In this document: one piece after another, positions 1-8,325 of the stretch
Position numbering within the stretch: position 1 is the stretch's first letter
How the letters are laid out: each line of letters begins with the position of its first letter
NCBI GenBank assembly: GCA_900321105.1
Contig: OOHL01000002.1
Coordinates: forward strand, 128,793 to 192,792
Source of the DNA: an uncultured Pseudomonadota bacterium
GTDB taxonomy: Bacteria > Pseudomonadota > Alphaproteobacteria > Rs-D84
Reading direction: 5' to 3'
DNA length: 64,000 bases
The notes under the pieces: generated by a model
What the model was told of the DNA's origin: nothing
The model's database searches: none
Seen by the model: the letters and a program-made list of their open reading frames with translations, nothing else
Made by a program: the position numbers and the translations under genes

Positions 1-166
1 AGTTCATCTAAGTTTCACTGGTGAATTTTACTTGTTTGATAACTTTAACCAATTCGGGCCCCAACCATTACCTGAACATAATTTTGAAAACCAATATACT
101 GCGACCACAACACAGAATGTTGAACAAACTGTTGACATCAACGATATTCCTGACGATTTAATTTAA
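1..166 (+). CDS. C-terminal end of a probable single-stranded DNA-binding protein (partial)
   Basis: An open frame enters from the left edge (codons in phase with position 2) and stops with TAA at 164-166. The visible 54 residues start with a strand-like segment (LSFTGEFYLFDNF), continue through a Gln/Asn/Thr-rich linker and end in an acidic tail with DINDIPDDLI. A beta-strand end, a disordered linker and an acidic DxIP-like tip is the pattern of bacterial SSB, whose tail usually ends DDIPF. The tip is not canonical and most of the protein is outside the window, so SSB is a family-level guess. Confidence 0.4.
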   Translation, partial: VHLSFTGEFYLFDNFNQFGPQPLPEHNFENQYTATTTQNVEQTVDINDIPDDLI

Positions 167-233
167 TTTTTACTTGCCAAGTCCTTAAAAATTGACTAAT
201 ATTTTGTCAACATATATACCAAGGAGTCCAACC

Positions 234-1241
234 ATGGCACAAGAAGAAATCATTTTTCCAAACAATATTCGCAACATTCGTGCCGCCAAGGGCATGAAAA
301 TGACAGAATTGGCAAGACGTGCTAATTTATCATTGTCTGCTGTTTCAAAGATAGAAAAAGGTGTTCGTCGCCTTAATCAGAAACAGTTATTAAATGTATG
401 CACAATATTGGGCTGCAAATTATCTGATATATTTATTCATGAATCCGATTCTGTTGCTGCAAATTGGCAAAATGAAATCAAACGCCGTTTAACAGATAAC
501 GAAGACAGTGGTTTGAAAATCTTTGGTTCTGGACTTCGCAAGATTCGCCAACGTGCTGAAAAAACCATTGCCCAGGCAGCAAAAGCGGCAAATATGACAT
601 TGTCCGTTTATCATAAAATCGAAGTTGGACAACGCGAAGTTTACGAAGACGAAATTGATGTTTTGGCTAAGGCTTTTGGATATAAATCTTCAGAATTATT
701 CGATGAAATCGCAAAACTTTACAAGGCTGGTGAATTAACAAAACAAATTAACAAGGTTAAAGAACGCGTTCAATCTGTTTTAGAGCCAGTTAATCCTGTA
801 TCTGGTCTTGATATTCATGATGGACTTTATGGTGCACAATTATATGATAATGCACGCAAAAAATTAGTTCCTGTATTCGGAAAACCAGAAGGCAAAGTTA
901 TCAAATTAAAGAAATCTGATGAAACAATGATTGTTGCCCCAACCACATTAGAAGGACACAGCGGCATTTATGCTGTTGTTCCTAATTCAAAAAGATTGGG
1001 CGATTTTATTCCAGAAGCTTCTTATGTTTTTGTTGATGCAAATACGAAACCAAATGTTGGCGATTTAGCGGTCGCTGTAAATGCAGATTTTTCAAAATTG
1101 TCTTCTGATGATGTTGTTGATGCACAAATTGTTGTTGTTCGCAAAGACAGCCGTGGCAAAATATACGGCCACATATCTAATCCAGAAGAAAAAGTTAATG
1201 CAAAAACTTTGCACAAGGTTGTTATGATTGTGATGCAATAA
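234..1241 (+). CDS. Regulator with two XRE-type HTH domains and a LexA/S24-like C-terminal domain
   Basis: I chose the ATG at 234 because aaggag at 221-226 lies seven bases upstream; an upstream ATG at 192 has no ribosome site. The 335-residue protein has one XRE helix-turn-helix near residues 8-60 (TELARRANLSLSAVSKIEKG) and a second near 95-150 (TIAQAAKAANMTLSVYHKIEVGQ). From about 220 it has a beta-rich region resembling the S24/LexA fold of phage repressors (GHSGIYAVVP, VGDLAVAVN). I do not see the catalytic Ser/Lys pair clearly, so autocleavage is not established. It lies beside a phage gene block on the opposite strand and could be a repressor for it, but that link rests only on position. 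Confidence 0.75.
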   Translation: MAQEEIIFPNNIRNIRAAKGMKMTELARRANLSLSAVSKIEKGVRRLNQKQLLNVCTILGCKLSDIFIHESDSVAANWQNEIKRRLTDNEDSGLKIFGSGLRKIRQRAEKTIAQAAKAANMTLSVYHKIEVGQREVYEDEIDVLAKAFGYKSSELFDEIAKLYKAGELTKQINKVKERVQSVLEPVNPVSGLDIHDGLYGAQLYDNARKKLVPVFGKPEGKVIKLKKSDETMIVAPTTLEGHSGIYAVVPNSKRLGDFIPEASYVFVDANTKPNVGDLAVAVNADFSKLSSDDVVDAQIVVVRKDSRGKIYGHISNPEEKVNAKTLHKVVMIVMQ

Positions 1242-1263
1242 ATTCAACCAAGGGAGAGAGAAC

Positions 1264-1905
1264 ATGCAACAACAAGCACATACCGTCGCACAGCGTTTGT
1301 TAAACCTTTATCGCCAGGCACATGTGATTGATGGCGGGTGGGCTGCTGTTAACAAAGTGTTTATTGCAGAATCTAATGATGAACAGGTTATAGCCGAATT
1401 GGGAAATATGCCAACCGGAAAACGATTGATTGCTCATATAAATAACTTGCGCAGTGGAAAAACACCTATGGATTCAATTGACAAAGATTTGCTTCCTTAT
1501 GGTGGTTTAATGTCTGATTTATCCTTGAACGTTTCGTTGACTGAAAAAGAATTAGCAGAATTAAAACCGATGCTGGACACTTTTCAACCAACCATTGAAA
1601 ATTTAAATGCTATTAAACAATTGCCATTTGTAAAAAAATTTGGTGCAGATTGGGTTTCCAATATAAAATCTGCACTTGCATTTAATAATGATATGGCATC
1701 AAAATGGATTCAGGTTTCACAGACAGACAAGGCGTATCGTATATGGGATAGTGCAAAACAATTATTGTCTGAAACTCTGACAGAACGCAATCGCGCTCAG
1801 ATTCAGGCTGACATGCCGGAATTTGAAACATTTCTACCAATGTTTGGCGATGCCGGCAATGAAATGTTGGCAAAATTGCGCACATTTGTGTCTTCGCTGT
1901 TATAA
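1264..1905 (+). CDS. Hypothetical 213-residue helical protein downstream of the double-HTH regulator
   Basis: It starts 22 bases after the regulator, with a purine-rich ribosome site (gggagagag) just ahead of ATG 1264, so the two are probably co-transcribed. The protein is predicted soluble and mostly helical (AQRLLNLYRQAH, ELAELKPMLDTF, AKQLLSETLTERNRAQIQ), without signal peptide, membrane segment or recognisable catalytic motif. Its stop lies two bases from the convergent stop of the truncated terminase gene. I do not recognise the family. A function related to the regulator or to the neighbouring phage block is possible but unsupported. Confidence 0.6.
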   Translation: MQQQAHTVAQRLLNLYRQAHVIDGGWAAVNKVFIAESNDEQVIAELGNMPTGKRLIAHINNLRSGKTPMDSIDKDLLPYGGLMSDLSLNVSLTEKELAELKPMLDTFQPTIENLNAIKQLPFVKKFGADWVSNIKSALAFNNDMASKWIQVSQTDKAYRIWDSAKQLLSETLTERNRAQIQADMPEFETFLPMFGDAGNEMLAKLRTFVSSLL

Positions 1906-1906
1906 A

Positions 1907-2506
1907 TTATTCTGTTTTATAAATTGTGTCTTGTGTGTGTGGGGTACCGATAAAAACCATCGTTCCATTTGGTGATAATATGAAATCTAATTCTCGTAAT
2001 CTTTCCCGCAGATTTGTTCTTTTTTGATATGTATTGCACGTATTTGGAACCTCTACATCGTCACATATAACCAAATCCGCACGCATACCCGTTATATTTC
2101 CAGAAATTCCCTGACAGATAACAGATGGTTCGCGAATACCAATTGGACGATTTATGGTTATTTTATGTGTTCCCCACTCTTTCTTTACATCTGGCACCAT
2201 AGCATCACACCACGGATGATTTTCCAAAATATTTTTTATATGTGCAACCATACGTGATGCCAGATTTGTTTCTGCAGACAATATTAAAATTCTGCTTTCT
2301 GGTTTATGATATAATACACACGCAGCAAAAATACCAACAACAGTTGATTTCCCAGAATGCCTGAATGCGTTTAACAAACCCCTGTGTGGATTGTTATTAA
2401 AAACATCAACCAAAAAATTCAATATTTTTCTGTGATGTGTTGGCGTTTGCAACCCAAGAAGTTTATTCCAAGCATCTAAAAAATTATTTGCTTCCGTAAT
2501 TGTCAT
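1907..2506 (-). CDS. Phage terminase large subunit, ATPase part only (truncated)
   Basis: TerL is the motor that packages phage DNA, normally an N-terminal ATPase plus a C-terminal nuclease. The 199 residues carry a Walker A motif (RHSGKST, residues 49-55), a Walker B with acidic pair (ADLVICDDVE, about 143-152) and a coupling-like motif (FIGTPHTQDTIY) near the end. The protein then stops, so the whole RNase H-like nuclease domain is missing; T7-type TerL proteins are roughly 550-600 residues. The Walker A start resembles T7/podovirus terminases. It is last in the minus-strand phage operon, nine bases after the preceding gene. Loss of the nuclease suggests the cluster cannot package DNA by itself, unless a nuclease is supplied elsewhere. 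Confidence 0.8.
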   Translation of the reverse strand: MTITEANNFLDAWNKLLGLQTPTHHRKILNFLVDVFNNNPHRGLLNAFRHSGKSTVVGIFAACVLYHKPESRILILSAETNLASRMVAHIKNILENHPWCDAMVPDVKKEWGTHKITINRPIGIREPSVICQGISGNITGMRADLVICDDVEVPNTCNTYQKRTNLRERLRELDFILSPNGTMVFIGTPHTQDTIYKTE

Positions 2507-2514
2507 AATGTTTT

Positions 2515-2862
2515 CTAGCCGACTATTTTATCTACATTTGACAGCCATGTTTTAACTAAATTTGGTTTTTTCACCTTCAAATTTTTGATTTTATCAATAT
2601 TTTCCTGTCGTTTTGTATTATAAGGTTCGCTAACTTCTTCACGCAATCTTTTCAATACTGCATTTTCAGAAAAACTTTCGCCACTGGCACCCGATGCGCC
2701 ATATTTTGCGCGTTGTGTTGCCAATGCCTTTTTGATTAAGTTTGTTTTTGTTGCCTCATCTGCTGCCATCTGTGCCAATATTTTTTGACGTTGATTAGAT
2801 GCAGATTTTTTTGATTCTTGATAATCCAAGACTTTTGTCACATCTGATACCAATTGTCCCAT
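2515..2862 (-). CDS. Small helical phage virion-associated protein (unknown)
   Basis: The ATG at 2862 has a good ribosome site (aaggag) and is preferred over an upstream ATG at 2892 that would overlap the preceding gene. The 115-residue product is charged and helical, with coiled-coil-like stretches (NQRQKILAQMAADEATKTNL; LKRLREEV) and a basic C-terminus. It sits between the tail tube gene and the terminase, a place where podoviruses often encode small internal virion or accessory proteins. I do not recognise a specific family. Confidence 0.55.
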   Translation of the reverse strand: MGQLVSDVTKVLDYQESKKSASNQRQKILAQMAADEATKTNLIKKALATQRAKYGASGASGESFSENAVLKRLREEVSEPYNTKRQENIDKIKNLKVKKPNLVKTWLSNVDKIVG

Positions 2863-2876
2863 GTTTTTCTCCTTGT

Positions 2877-4589
2877 TTAGATTAAATACCATCCGTCAAC
2901 CGAGACGGACAAAATTGTTGAATTTAATTGATCGTCACTGGACAGGGTCCATAATGGATCCATTGTATTAAATTGATAACCAATTAAATTAAATGTTAAA
3001 TCCCCGTTATATCCAGAATTATTAACATCATAAACTTCATTTGGAATTTCAATACGATGATTATTCACAAATAAAGTTTTGGTATTTATTGATCGTATTG
3101 ATACTTTGCGCGCACGAATTTTCTTTGGAATATGTCCATTTATTATCATCGGGAAAGATGATATTTTATATGAAAAATTATATTCTTGTGCATCGTTCAA
3201 GCAATCTTTATCAAATTTTTCCAAATAAAATTTATTAATTCTTTTAACGACTACATATGTTTCGTCATCCAATACAGACACGTATTTGAATTGACCATCA
3301 GTTATATATTTTGCCCATGCATTAACATCTGTATTTGAATATTTATTCAATACAGCCATATACCCATCATCCATAACTATAAATAATTGATGGTGTAAAG
3401 AATTATATGCAACACTGATTGGGTTATTCAATAAATGTTTTGAAAATCCACACAAATCATTTGCATTATAATTTTGTCCTAAATCATCCAAATCTAATTC
3501 ACGAACATCTTTGCCAGATCTAGATATAAATACAGTTGCGCCTTCTATTTGTTGCGGTGGCAAATAAATATTGGTTATACTGCCAACTGATGTGTGTTGT
3601 TTTATATTTATATTTGTTGGTGTCAATGGCGCACTGGATATTGCCCATTCTCCAACAGAAGTTAATATTTGTAAATTATCACTGCTGACTATTGTGGATA
3701 TTTGATGGTGTTGCGATGATAACAATGTTGTAAAAATCGCATCATCATCCAAACCAGAACCCACATCAAAATTATTATAATCACCTGTCTTGGACATCCA
3801 AATATAGCTTGGCGATGATTGGGTCCCGCCAAACACAAGTCTGTTTTGATGGAAGGATATTGATATCGGCCATCCACGTTTATCACTGAAAGAAGCGACA
3901 TACCAATCATAAATCGCACTGCCTGGAAAAGTAAAACTGCCATTTGTGTAAACCGTGGCAATTCTGGCGGTTTGAACAGATTGCACAATCCATTGTTTAT
4001 TATTTACCAATAATCTTTCACCAATCCAAGATGCATCCCATAAATCTTTATTTGTCGTAAAAGTCGCGTGATTATTATCTATATCGCTGGATGTTATTGT
4101 AATAGAAACACCATCCATATCATCAAAACGCATAAAAGGTATATTTATACTGACGTCCGCATTCATATGAAAAGCAAATTGTTGGATATGAAAACCGGAT
4201 GAATCTTTAACAAATATTTGTGGTTTAAATGATGGATGAACAAAAAAGATTTTGTTAAATCTTTGTGCATATTGTATGCGTTTTAAATCGGAACTGCCCC
4301 ATGGTACAACAACAGAGCTTATTTTTTCATCGTTTGCATAGATATCTATTTTGCGATTATAAATTATCAACAAATATTTCTCAGATTCGCTTATTTGAAA
4401 TGGGATAATTATCGCATTACTTGGTATTTCGTCTATATTTTTCAGTCCATATCTGCGTTGCAATGCCCCTGATTGCAATACATCCATATTTTCCAGATGT
4501 GCCAGTCCATGTATATTATTTATTGCATAAAATTCAGGTGCCACTGCGCCATAAGAAAAAGTATTTTGTGTTTTAAGAAAATTTCCCAT
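2877..4589 (-). CDS. Tail tubular protein B-like (gp12-type) podovirus tail protein
   Basis: A 570-residue beta-rich protein starting MGNFLKTQNTFSYGAVAPEFYAI. The N-terminus resembles podovirus tail nozzle proteins, with a short 'gav.pe....' start, then NMDVLQSGALQRRYGL followed by repeated beta strands of propeller type. It also has the typical middle motif for this group (RLVFGGTQSSPSYIWMSKTG and LTSVGEWAIS). It follows the gp11-like gene by 18 bases in the same operon. In T7, gp11 and gp12 together build the tail tube, and the same order is seen here. The frame is intact along its full length. Confidence 0.7.
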   Translation of the reverse strand: MGNFLKTQNTFSYGAVAPEFYAINNIHGLAHLENMDVLQSGALQRRYGLKNIDEIPSNAIIIPFQISESEKYLLIIYNRKIDIYANDEKISSVVVPWGSSDLKRIQYAQRFNKIFFVHPSFKPQIFVKDSSGFHIQQFAFHMNADVSINIPFMRFDDMDGVSITITSSDIDNNHATFTTNKDLWDASWIGERLLVNNKQWIVQSVQTARIATVYTNGSFTFPGSAIYDWYVASFSDKRGWPISISFHQNRLVFGGTQSSPSYIWMSKTGDYNNFDVGSGLDDDAIFTTLLSSQHHQISTIVSSDNLQILTSVGEWAISSAPLTPTNINIKQHTSVGSITNIYLPPQQIEGATVFISRSGKDVRELDLDDLGQNYNANDLCGFSKHLLNNPISVAYNSLHHQLFIVMDDGYMAVLNKYSNTDVNAWAKYITDGQFKYVSVLDDETYVVVKRINKFYLEKFDKDCLNDAQEYNFSYKISSFPMIINGHIPKKIRARKVSIRSINTKTLFVNNHRIEIPNEVYDVNNSGYNGDLTFNLIGYQFNTMDPLWTLSSDDQLNSTILSVSVDGWYLI

Positions 4590-4607
4590 ATCATAATCCT
4601 TGTGTTT

Positions 4608-5126
4608 TTAAAATCTGGTATCTATTAACGAAAAATCTGATATATTTGGTTGATTTGATGTTGTGCTGTCTATAAATTTGGCAGATTGATATTCTGATTC
4701 ATATAATGCAGACATCATTTTGAAAACATTTGCATCTCCAATCAGAGGAATACAAAATTCCAAAGCTAATTTTGTTGCCAATAAATTTGCAAAATATCCC
4801 GGAAAATTTTCTGGTTCGGTTTTAATAACAGCCACTATTTCCAGATTGTTTGTTGATGATTTAATTTTATTTCCTGTTATTTGACCATTACATTTCAAAA
4901 TTCTTAAAACTTCAACTGGTATAACAATATCGCCATCTTGATTTTTATTTAAAACTAATGTTTTTGTCGCAAAACGCCAGGGAAAAATCGATAGCAATGC
5001 ATCTGTTGTTGAATCAAATAAAGTTCTGGCCAATTGTGCACTGGCTGTGTCTTCGTGCCAAGATTGAATTGGATTTTCGCCTAGTTTCAATAATGCCATT
5101 GAACATAAATCTATTTTTGTAAACAT
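4608..5126 (-). CDS. Tail tubular protein A-like (gp11-type) head-tail adaptor
   Basis: 172 residues with an N-terminal helix (LCSMALLKLGENPIQSW) followed by SAQLARTLFDSTTDALLSIFPWRFAT. These motifs are characteristic of T7 gp11/head-tail gatekeeper proteins, which bind below the portal and start the tail tube. The C-terminal helix (NVFKMMSALYESEYQSAKF) also fits. The gene lies between the capsid region and the tail nozzle gene. The portal gene it should bind to is not found anywhere in the block. Confidence 0.7.
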   Translation of the reverse strand: MFTKIDLCSMALLKLGENPIQSWHEDTASAQLARTLFDSTTDALLSIFPWRFATKTLVLNKNQDGDIVIPVEVLRILKCNGQITGNKIKSSTNNLEIVAVIKTEPENFPGYFANLLATKLALEFCIPLIGDANVFKMMSALYESEYQSAKFIDSTTSNQPNISDFSLIDTRF

Positions 5127-5184
5127 ATTCGCACCTATTTATTAAATAACAAGGGGACATAAGCCCCCTGTTATATTGATATTA

Positions 5185-5415
5185 TTAAGATAAAGCACCA
5201 ACAGTTACGACACCATCTGTGACAGTAATAACCTTAATAGCCGAACCATTTGAACCATTGATAAGAATCATATCGCCTGTGTTCATAAGATTTTTTAAAC
5301 TGGAAAAATATCCGGATGCGGTTATTGTTGCCAATGTCGCACTTTCTTTATAGTGCCACAATGTAAAACCGTTTGCATATGCAATCACAGACAAATTTTT
5401 ATTTTGAAAAGCCAT
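5185..5415 (-). CDS. Small protein following the major capsid gene (possible head decoration protein)
   Basis: A 76-residue beta-rich protein (MAFQNKNLSVIAYANGFTLW) with a glycine/valine-rich C-terminus (AIKVITVTDGVVTVGALS). It begins 23 bases after the capsid stop with its own purine-rich ribosome site. Small beta proteins directly downstream of the capsid gene are often head decoration or completion proteins, but here the assignment rests on position and composition only. Confidence 0.55.
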   Translation of the reverse strand: MAFQNKNLSVIAYANGFTLWHYKESATLATITASGYFSSLKNLMNTGDMILINGSNGSAIKVITVTDGVVTVGALS

Positions 5416-5438
5416 TTTGTTTCCTTTTGGTTAATAGG

Positions 5439-6266
5439 TTAAGCTGCATCATCATCACATTTGATACGAACAATGCCTTCGTTATCAATCAATACAGCAC
5501 CCTGAGACATACTGTTGCTGATAAAGTGGGCGGCACGTTCACCATGCCATGTGATGTCTGTTTTCACTTCTTGACCGCATGCGTGGCCAATACTGGATGC
5601 ATGATATATAAAGCAATCACGATCATCTGTGTTAGCTAAAGGCAAAGAATTACACAAAATCCAGTTAACGCCTAACCATTTGCGAGATTCACAACCATCA
5701 ATCAATGGTGTTGAAGAACCTACATAATCAGCAGAAACAAATTCATCCAATGCTAACAATTCGTTCCATTGATGAACACCGACAACTGCAAATCTGCGAC
5801 CATCATCTGGAACATCATTGGTATTCAATTTTTCCAATGCCGACATAATCAAAGCCTTGGTTAATCCAGTTGAATAATCACCAACATATTGTGTTGCATT
5901 ATTCATTGCAGCAATAATCAATTCATCTGTTTTGCGACCCAATGCATATGCACCAGCAGATGCAACAACACGACGTTCATCAACATTAGTTTTTAATTCA
6001 TCCAATGCATCAACCCAATCACCTGCGTAATAATCTTGCAAAACACATTCAACAGGTGCATGGTCTAAATTCATCACAGGAACAATTCCGTGACGTGATT
6101 TTGTGCTGGCGATACCTTTGCCAACTTTCTGAAAAGTAGTAGAATATCCAACAACCCCAGATTTGCTGCGAATTGTGGAACGTAATTTTGTGCCCATTTG
6201 CTGATAAGCCAAATGAACATCTGCTTCAAATTGTTTTACAAACACTTGATCTACAGACATAGACAT
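5439..6266 (-). CDS. Phage major capsid protein
   Basis: 275 residues. The N-terminal part (VDQVFVKQFEADVHLAYQQ, then LRSTIRSKSGVVGYSTTFQK, then GKGIASTKSRHGIVPVMN) and the segment DYYAGDWVDALDELKTNVDER match the capsid proteins seen in many alphaproteobacterial podovirus-like prophages, which are HK97-fold shells. There are two possible starts, ATG 6266 and ATG 6260; aaggat lies upstream of the first. Upstream are a hairpin with a U-run (6290-6309) and the terminator of the H1-like gene, so the capsid gene may have its own promoter, which I could not identify. The frame is intact. Confidence 0.85.
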   Translation of the reverse strand: MSMSVDQVFVKQFEADVHLAYQQMGTKLRSTIRSKSGVVGYSTTFQKVGKGIASTKSRHGIVPVMNLDHAPVECVLQDYYAGDWVDALDELKTNVDERRVVASAGAYALGRKTDELIIAAMNNATQYVGDYSTGLTKALIMSALEKLNTNDVPDDGRRFAVVGVHQWNELLALDEFVSADYVGSSTPLIDGCESRKWLGVNWILCNSLPLANTDDRDCFIYHASSIGHACGQEVKTDITWHGERAAHFISNSMSQGAVLIDNEGIVRIKCDDDAA

Positions 6267-6288
6267 AATAAATCCTTTTTGTTTAAAT

Positions 6289-6309
6289 TAAAAAAGCGCA
6301 AAAATGCGC
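6289..6309 (-). terminator. Hairpin with U-run in the capsid gene leader
   Basis: On the minus strand gcgca/tgcgc forms a 5-bp stem with an A-rich loop, followed by tttttaattt. It lies 20-40 bases ahead of the capsid start. It could be a weak terminator or a leader hairpin limiting read-through into the capsid gene. Confidence 0.45.
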
Positions 6310-6444
6310 AATCTGAAAATTTTGATTGATGGTTATGCGAAAACCGCGCCATAAATACAAAACACAAAAAAGGGTCCAAAAAAAATGGATTATCCAATAA
6401 AAGATACAGTGAGACCTTGATAATCCCACTGTAAAATTTATCAA

Positions 6445-6473
6445 CAAAAAACCCCAAAACTATGTTCTGGGGT
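6445..6473 (-). terminator. Terminator downstream of the H1-like gene
   Basis: Minus-strand stem accccagaac/gttttggggt followed by tttttgttg, a clear intrinsic terminator 30 bases after the stop at 6504. It separates transcription of lysin, holin, scaffold and H1-like genes from the capsid and tail genes. Confidence 0.75.
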
Positions 6474-6503
6474 AATAAAAATCACGCAAAAAATTTGCGC
6501 GCA

Positions 6504-6809
6504 TTATTTTTTCTTAACTACTTTCTTAGCAGCTGGTTTTTTTGCAGGTGCTTTTTTTGCAACTACTTTTTTAGCAGCTGGTTTTTTTGCAGATGCTTTT
6601 TTTGCAACTACTTTTTTAGCAGCTGGTTTTTTTGCAACTACTTTTTTTGCTACTGGTTTTTTAGCAGCAACTTTTTTTGCAGGTGCTTTTTTTGCAACTG
6701 GTTTTTTAGCAGCTGGTTTTTTAACTGCAACTTTTTTTGCAGGTGCTTTTTTTGCAGCTGGTTTTGCAGCTGGTTTTGCACATGCACATTTTTTCTTTAA
6801 ACCGAACAT
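6504..6809 (-). CDS. Lysine/alanine-rich histone H1-like protein inside the phage operon
   Basis: The start ATG at 6809 has a strong aggagag ribosome site. The 101-residue protein begins [13 protein letters not shown] and is otherwise made of about twelve KKPAAKK / KKVVAKK / KKAPAKK units, as in bacterial H1-like (Hc1, AlgP-type) proteins that coat nucleic acid. The repeats are visible at DNA level between 6510 and 6780. It sits between scaffold and capsid genes, so a role in condensing packaged DNA or host chromatin during particle formation is an inference. The two cysteines (CAC) near the N-terminus are unusual for such proteins. The low-complexity repeat invites length variation by recombination. 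Confidence 0.75.
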   Translation of the reverse strand: MFGLKKKCACAKPAAKPAAKKAPAKKVAVKKPAAKKPVAKKAPAKKVAAKKPVAKKVVAKKPAAKKVVAKKASAKKPAAKKVVAKKAPAKKPAAKKVVKKK

Positions 6810-6907
6810 GTTTCTCTCCTTATTATGTTTTGGATAGAACAAAATTTTTTTTGTTCTTGTTTTATATTTTATCTGAATCAAAACAAATAGTAAAGAATAA
6901 AAATTAT

Positions 6908-7564
6908 TTATGAATATAATTTTTTAAAACCATTTTCAATTTTTCGAACATATTCAGGATCTTGATCACGCCAATATTTTGGATCACGCATCATATTACG
7001 TAATGCATCATCTGATAAATTTTCTGATGTGTTTTTATTAGTTAAAACATCTGGCTCCAATGATTGCATCATCTTGTATACACCTTGAATTCCCTGGGGT
7101 GTAGCGCATAACTCTTCAAATGCATCTGTGGGTAAATACTTTTCACCGAACGCATTTATTTCACGCAATGCATCATTCATTTTTTCAGTACCACCAAAAA
7201 AATTTTTTAATTCATTTATTGCATTAGTTTGATTTTGTAATTCAAATAAATTTTTTAATGTTGGTTGTAAAAATTCTTCGGCTATTGAATAAATTTTTTC
7301 AACTTGTTTTGATGTCAAACCTATTTCATGAAATTTATTACGAACCGATTCGTCATCAAATAAATCATTCGTTGGATATTCATCTGCGCTATCAGGAACA
7401 CCTATTGCATGATTAAATTTTTGTTTTGCATGTTCGTCACTGTTATCATTCGGGACAGATACCATATTTCCCATCTTTTTTTCCAGTTCACAATATGATT
7501 TAACCAATGCTGATGTATTTAATTCACCGTTTTCATCAAGAAATTTTTCTGGTACTTGTTCCAT
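6908..7564 (-). CDS. Phage capsid assembly / scaffolding protein
   Basis: 218 residues, acidic and helical, beginning [20 protein letters not shown], with YCELEKKMG and a C-terminal motif [20 protein letters not shown]. This matches the putative capsid assembly proteins found just ahead of capsid genes in alphaproteobacterial podovirus-like elements; scaffolds direct shell assembly and then leave. Its start overlaps the holin-like gene by 29 bases, so the two are translationally linked. In a full phage the portal gene would be expected immediately upstream, but here the holin and lysin genes occupy that position. Confidence 0.7.
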   Translation of the reverse strand: MEQVPEKFLDENGELNTSALVKSYCELEKKMGNMVSVPNDNSDEHAKQKFNHAIGVPDSADEYPTNDLFDDESVRNKFHEIGLTSKQVEKIYSIAEEFLQPTLKNLFELQNQTNAINELKNFFGGTEKMNDALREINAFGEKYLPTDAFEELCATPQGIQGVYKMMQSLEPDVLTNKNTSENLSDDALRNMMRDPKYWRDQDPEYVRKIENGFKKLYS

Positions 7565-7754
7565 GTTTTTTTCCTTTTGTTGCAGATTCTTGTTTAAGAA
7601 AATAAATTCCAGCCAATGTAAATATTGTTTGCATCATTGTGAAAATATCTTCATCGCCAACCAAATAGGCGCCGATTGCAGATATTATCCCAACACCAGA
7701 TACAATATAAGTTTTTTTGTTTTGTAAATATCCGCCTTTGATTATTTTATTCAT
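7536..7754 (-). CDS. Small two-helix membrane protein, holin-like
   Basis: The ATG at 7754 with aaaagg upstream is preferred over ATG 7862, which lies inside the lysin gene. The 72-residue product has two hydrophobic stretches (YIVSGVGIISAIGAYLVG and FTMMQTIFTLAGIYFL) and a basic tail ([13 protein letters not shown]), the layout of class II holins. It lies between a cell-wall hydrolase and the scaffold gene, which supports a lysis role. No sequence-specific holin signature is visible. Confidence 0.6.
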   Translation of the reverse strand: MNKIIKGGYLQNKKTYIVSGVGIISAIGAYLVGDEDIFTMMQTIFTLAGIYFLKQESATKGKKHGTSTRKIS

Positions 7755-7764
7755 GTTTTTCCTT

Positions 7765-8175
7765 TTATAGATAAAACAAAATGTCTTCACATTCTGTGAT
7801 ATATCCACGTGACATTGCCCATTGTGGAATAATATTTGCGTGATGAAATTTTGTTGCACCAAAAACAGAATCGCGCAAATTACCCCGCATCATAGTTTGA
7901 ACAACACGCAAACACATTTGAAATTTTCTGTCATTTGGATTTACATTTAAATCATTGTGACGAATTGATTTTAAATTTAAACATTCAAAAATATCTGCAT
8001 CCATTGCGATGGATTCGAAAGATTTATTATATTTAATATGAATATTATAAATCATCGAAGCCATTGCTTCCACGATTGGCAAAGTTTTTCCAGATGTTTC
8101 TGCAAATATTATACGCGCTAATTTATACGATACGATTTGCGATGTATCATCGTTTGTAAATAAAGTAAGTTGCAT
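7765..8175 (-). CDS. SleB-type cell wall hydrolase (phage lysin)
   Basis: The 136-residue frame from ATG 8175 carries the hydrolase-2/SleB pattern: KLARIIFAETSG (catalytic Glu in AET) near residue 20, helices with ASMIYNIHIKYN, and the late motif FGATKFHHANIIPQWA. SleB-type enzymes cut peptidoglycan glycan strands. An upstream ATG at 8253 would start inside a terminator hairpin and is rejected. The ribosome site (aggt) is weak. Transcription should come from the promoter at 8291-8319, but two terminator-like hairpins stand between promoter and start codon. Confidence 0.75.
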   Translation of the reverse strand: MQLTLFTNDDTSQIVSYKLARIIFAETSGKTLPIVEAMASMIYNIHIKYNKSFESIAMDADIFECLNLKSIRHNDLNVNPNDRKFQMCLRVVQTMMRGNLRDSVFGATKFHHANIIPQWAMSRGYITECEDILFYL

Positions 8176-8198
8176 ATTTGTGACCTGTTTTTTGTAAT

Positions 8199-8319
8199 AA
8201 AAAAAGCCCGCACCAAATGGTACGGACAAAAATAAAGAATAAAAAAACCGCAAATTCTTGCGGGCATAATTTCTATTCTTGATGCATCATATAATATCAC
8301 AAATTGACATAAAAGTCAA
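8199..8319 (-). promoter_or_regulatory. Promoter plus two tandem terminator-like hairpins ahead of the lysin gene (copy A)
   Basis: Minus-strand sigma-70 promoter TTGACT (8319-8314), 17-base spacer ending ttgtga, TATTAT (8296-8291). Downstream come hairpin 1 (ccgcaa/ttgcgg, 8263-8248, then ttttttatt) and hairpin 2 (ccgtacc/ggtgcgg, 8225-8208, then cttttttta). The lysin starts at 8175. Hairpin 1 also terminates birA, which ends at 8326. The same order of promoter, hairpin and hairpin recurs at 28092-28175 and 33325-33421. Confidence 0.7.
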
Positions 8320-8325
8320 GAGTAT

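Noticed and set aside
192..233. Upstream ATG at 192 for the double-HTH regulator
   Set aside because: No ribosome site; the ATG at 234 has aaggag at optimal distance.
6504..6800. Dense short repeats resembling a CRISPR or minisatellite array, with a plus-strand frame rich in Phe and Cys
   Set aside because: The repeats are codons of the Lys/Ala-rich H1-like protein on the minus strand, which has a strong ribosome site; the plus-strand frame is its shadow. There are no spacers.
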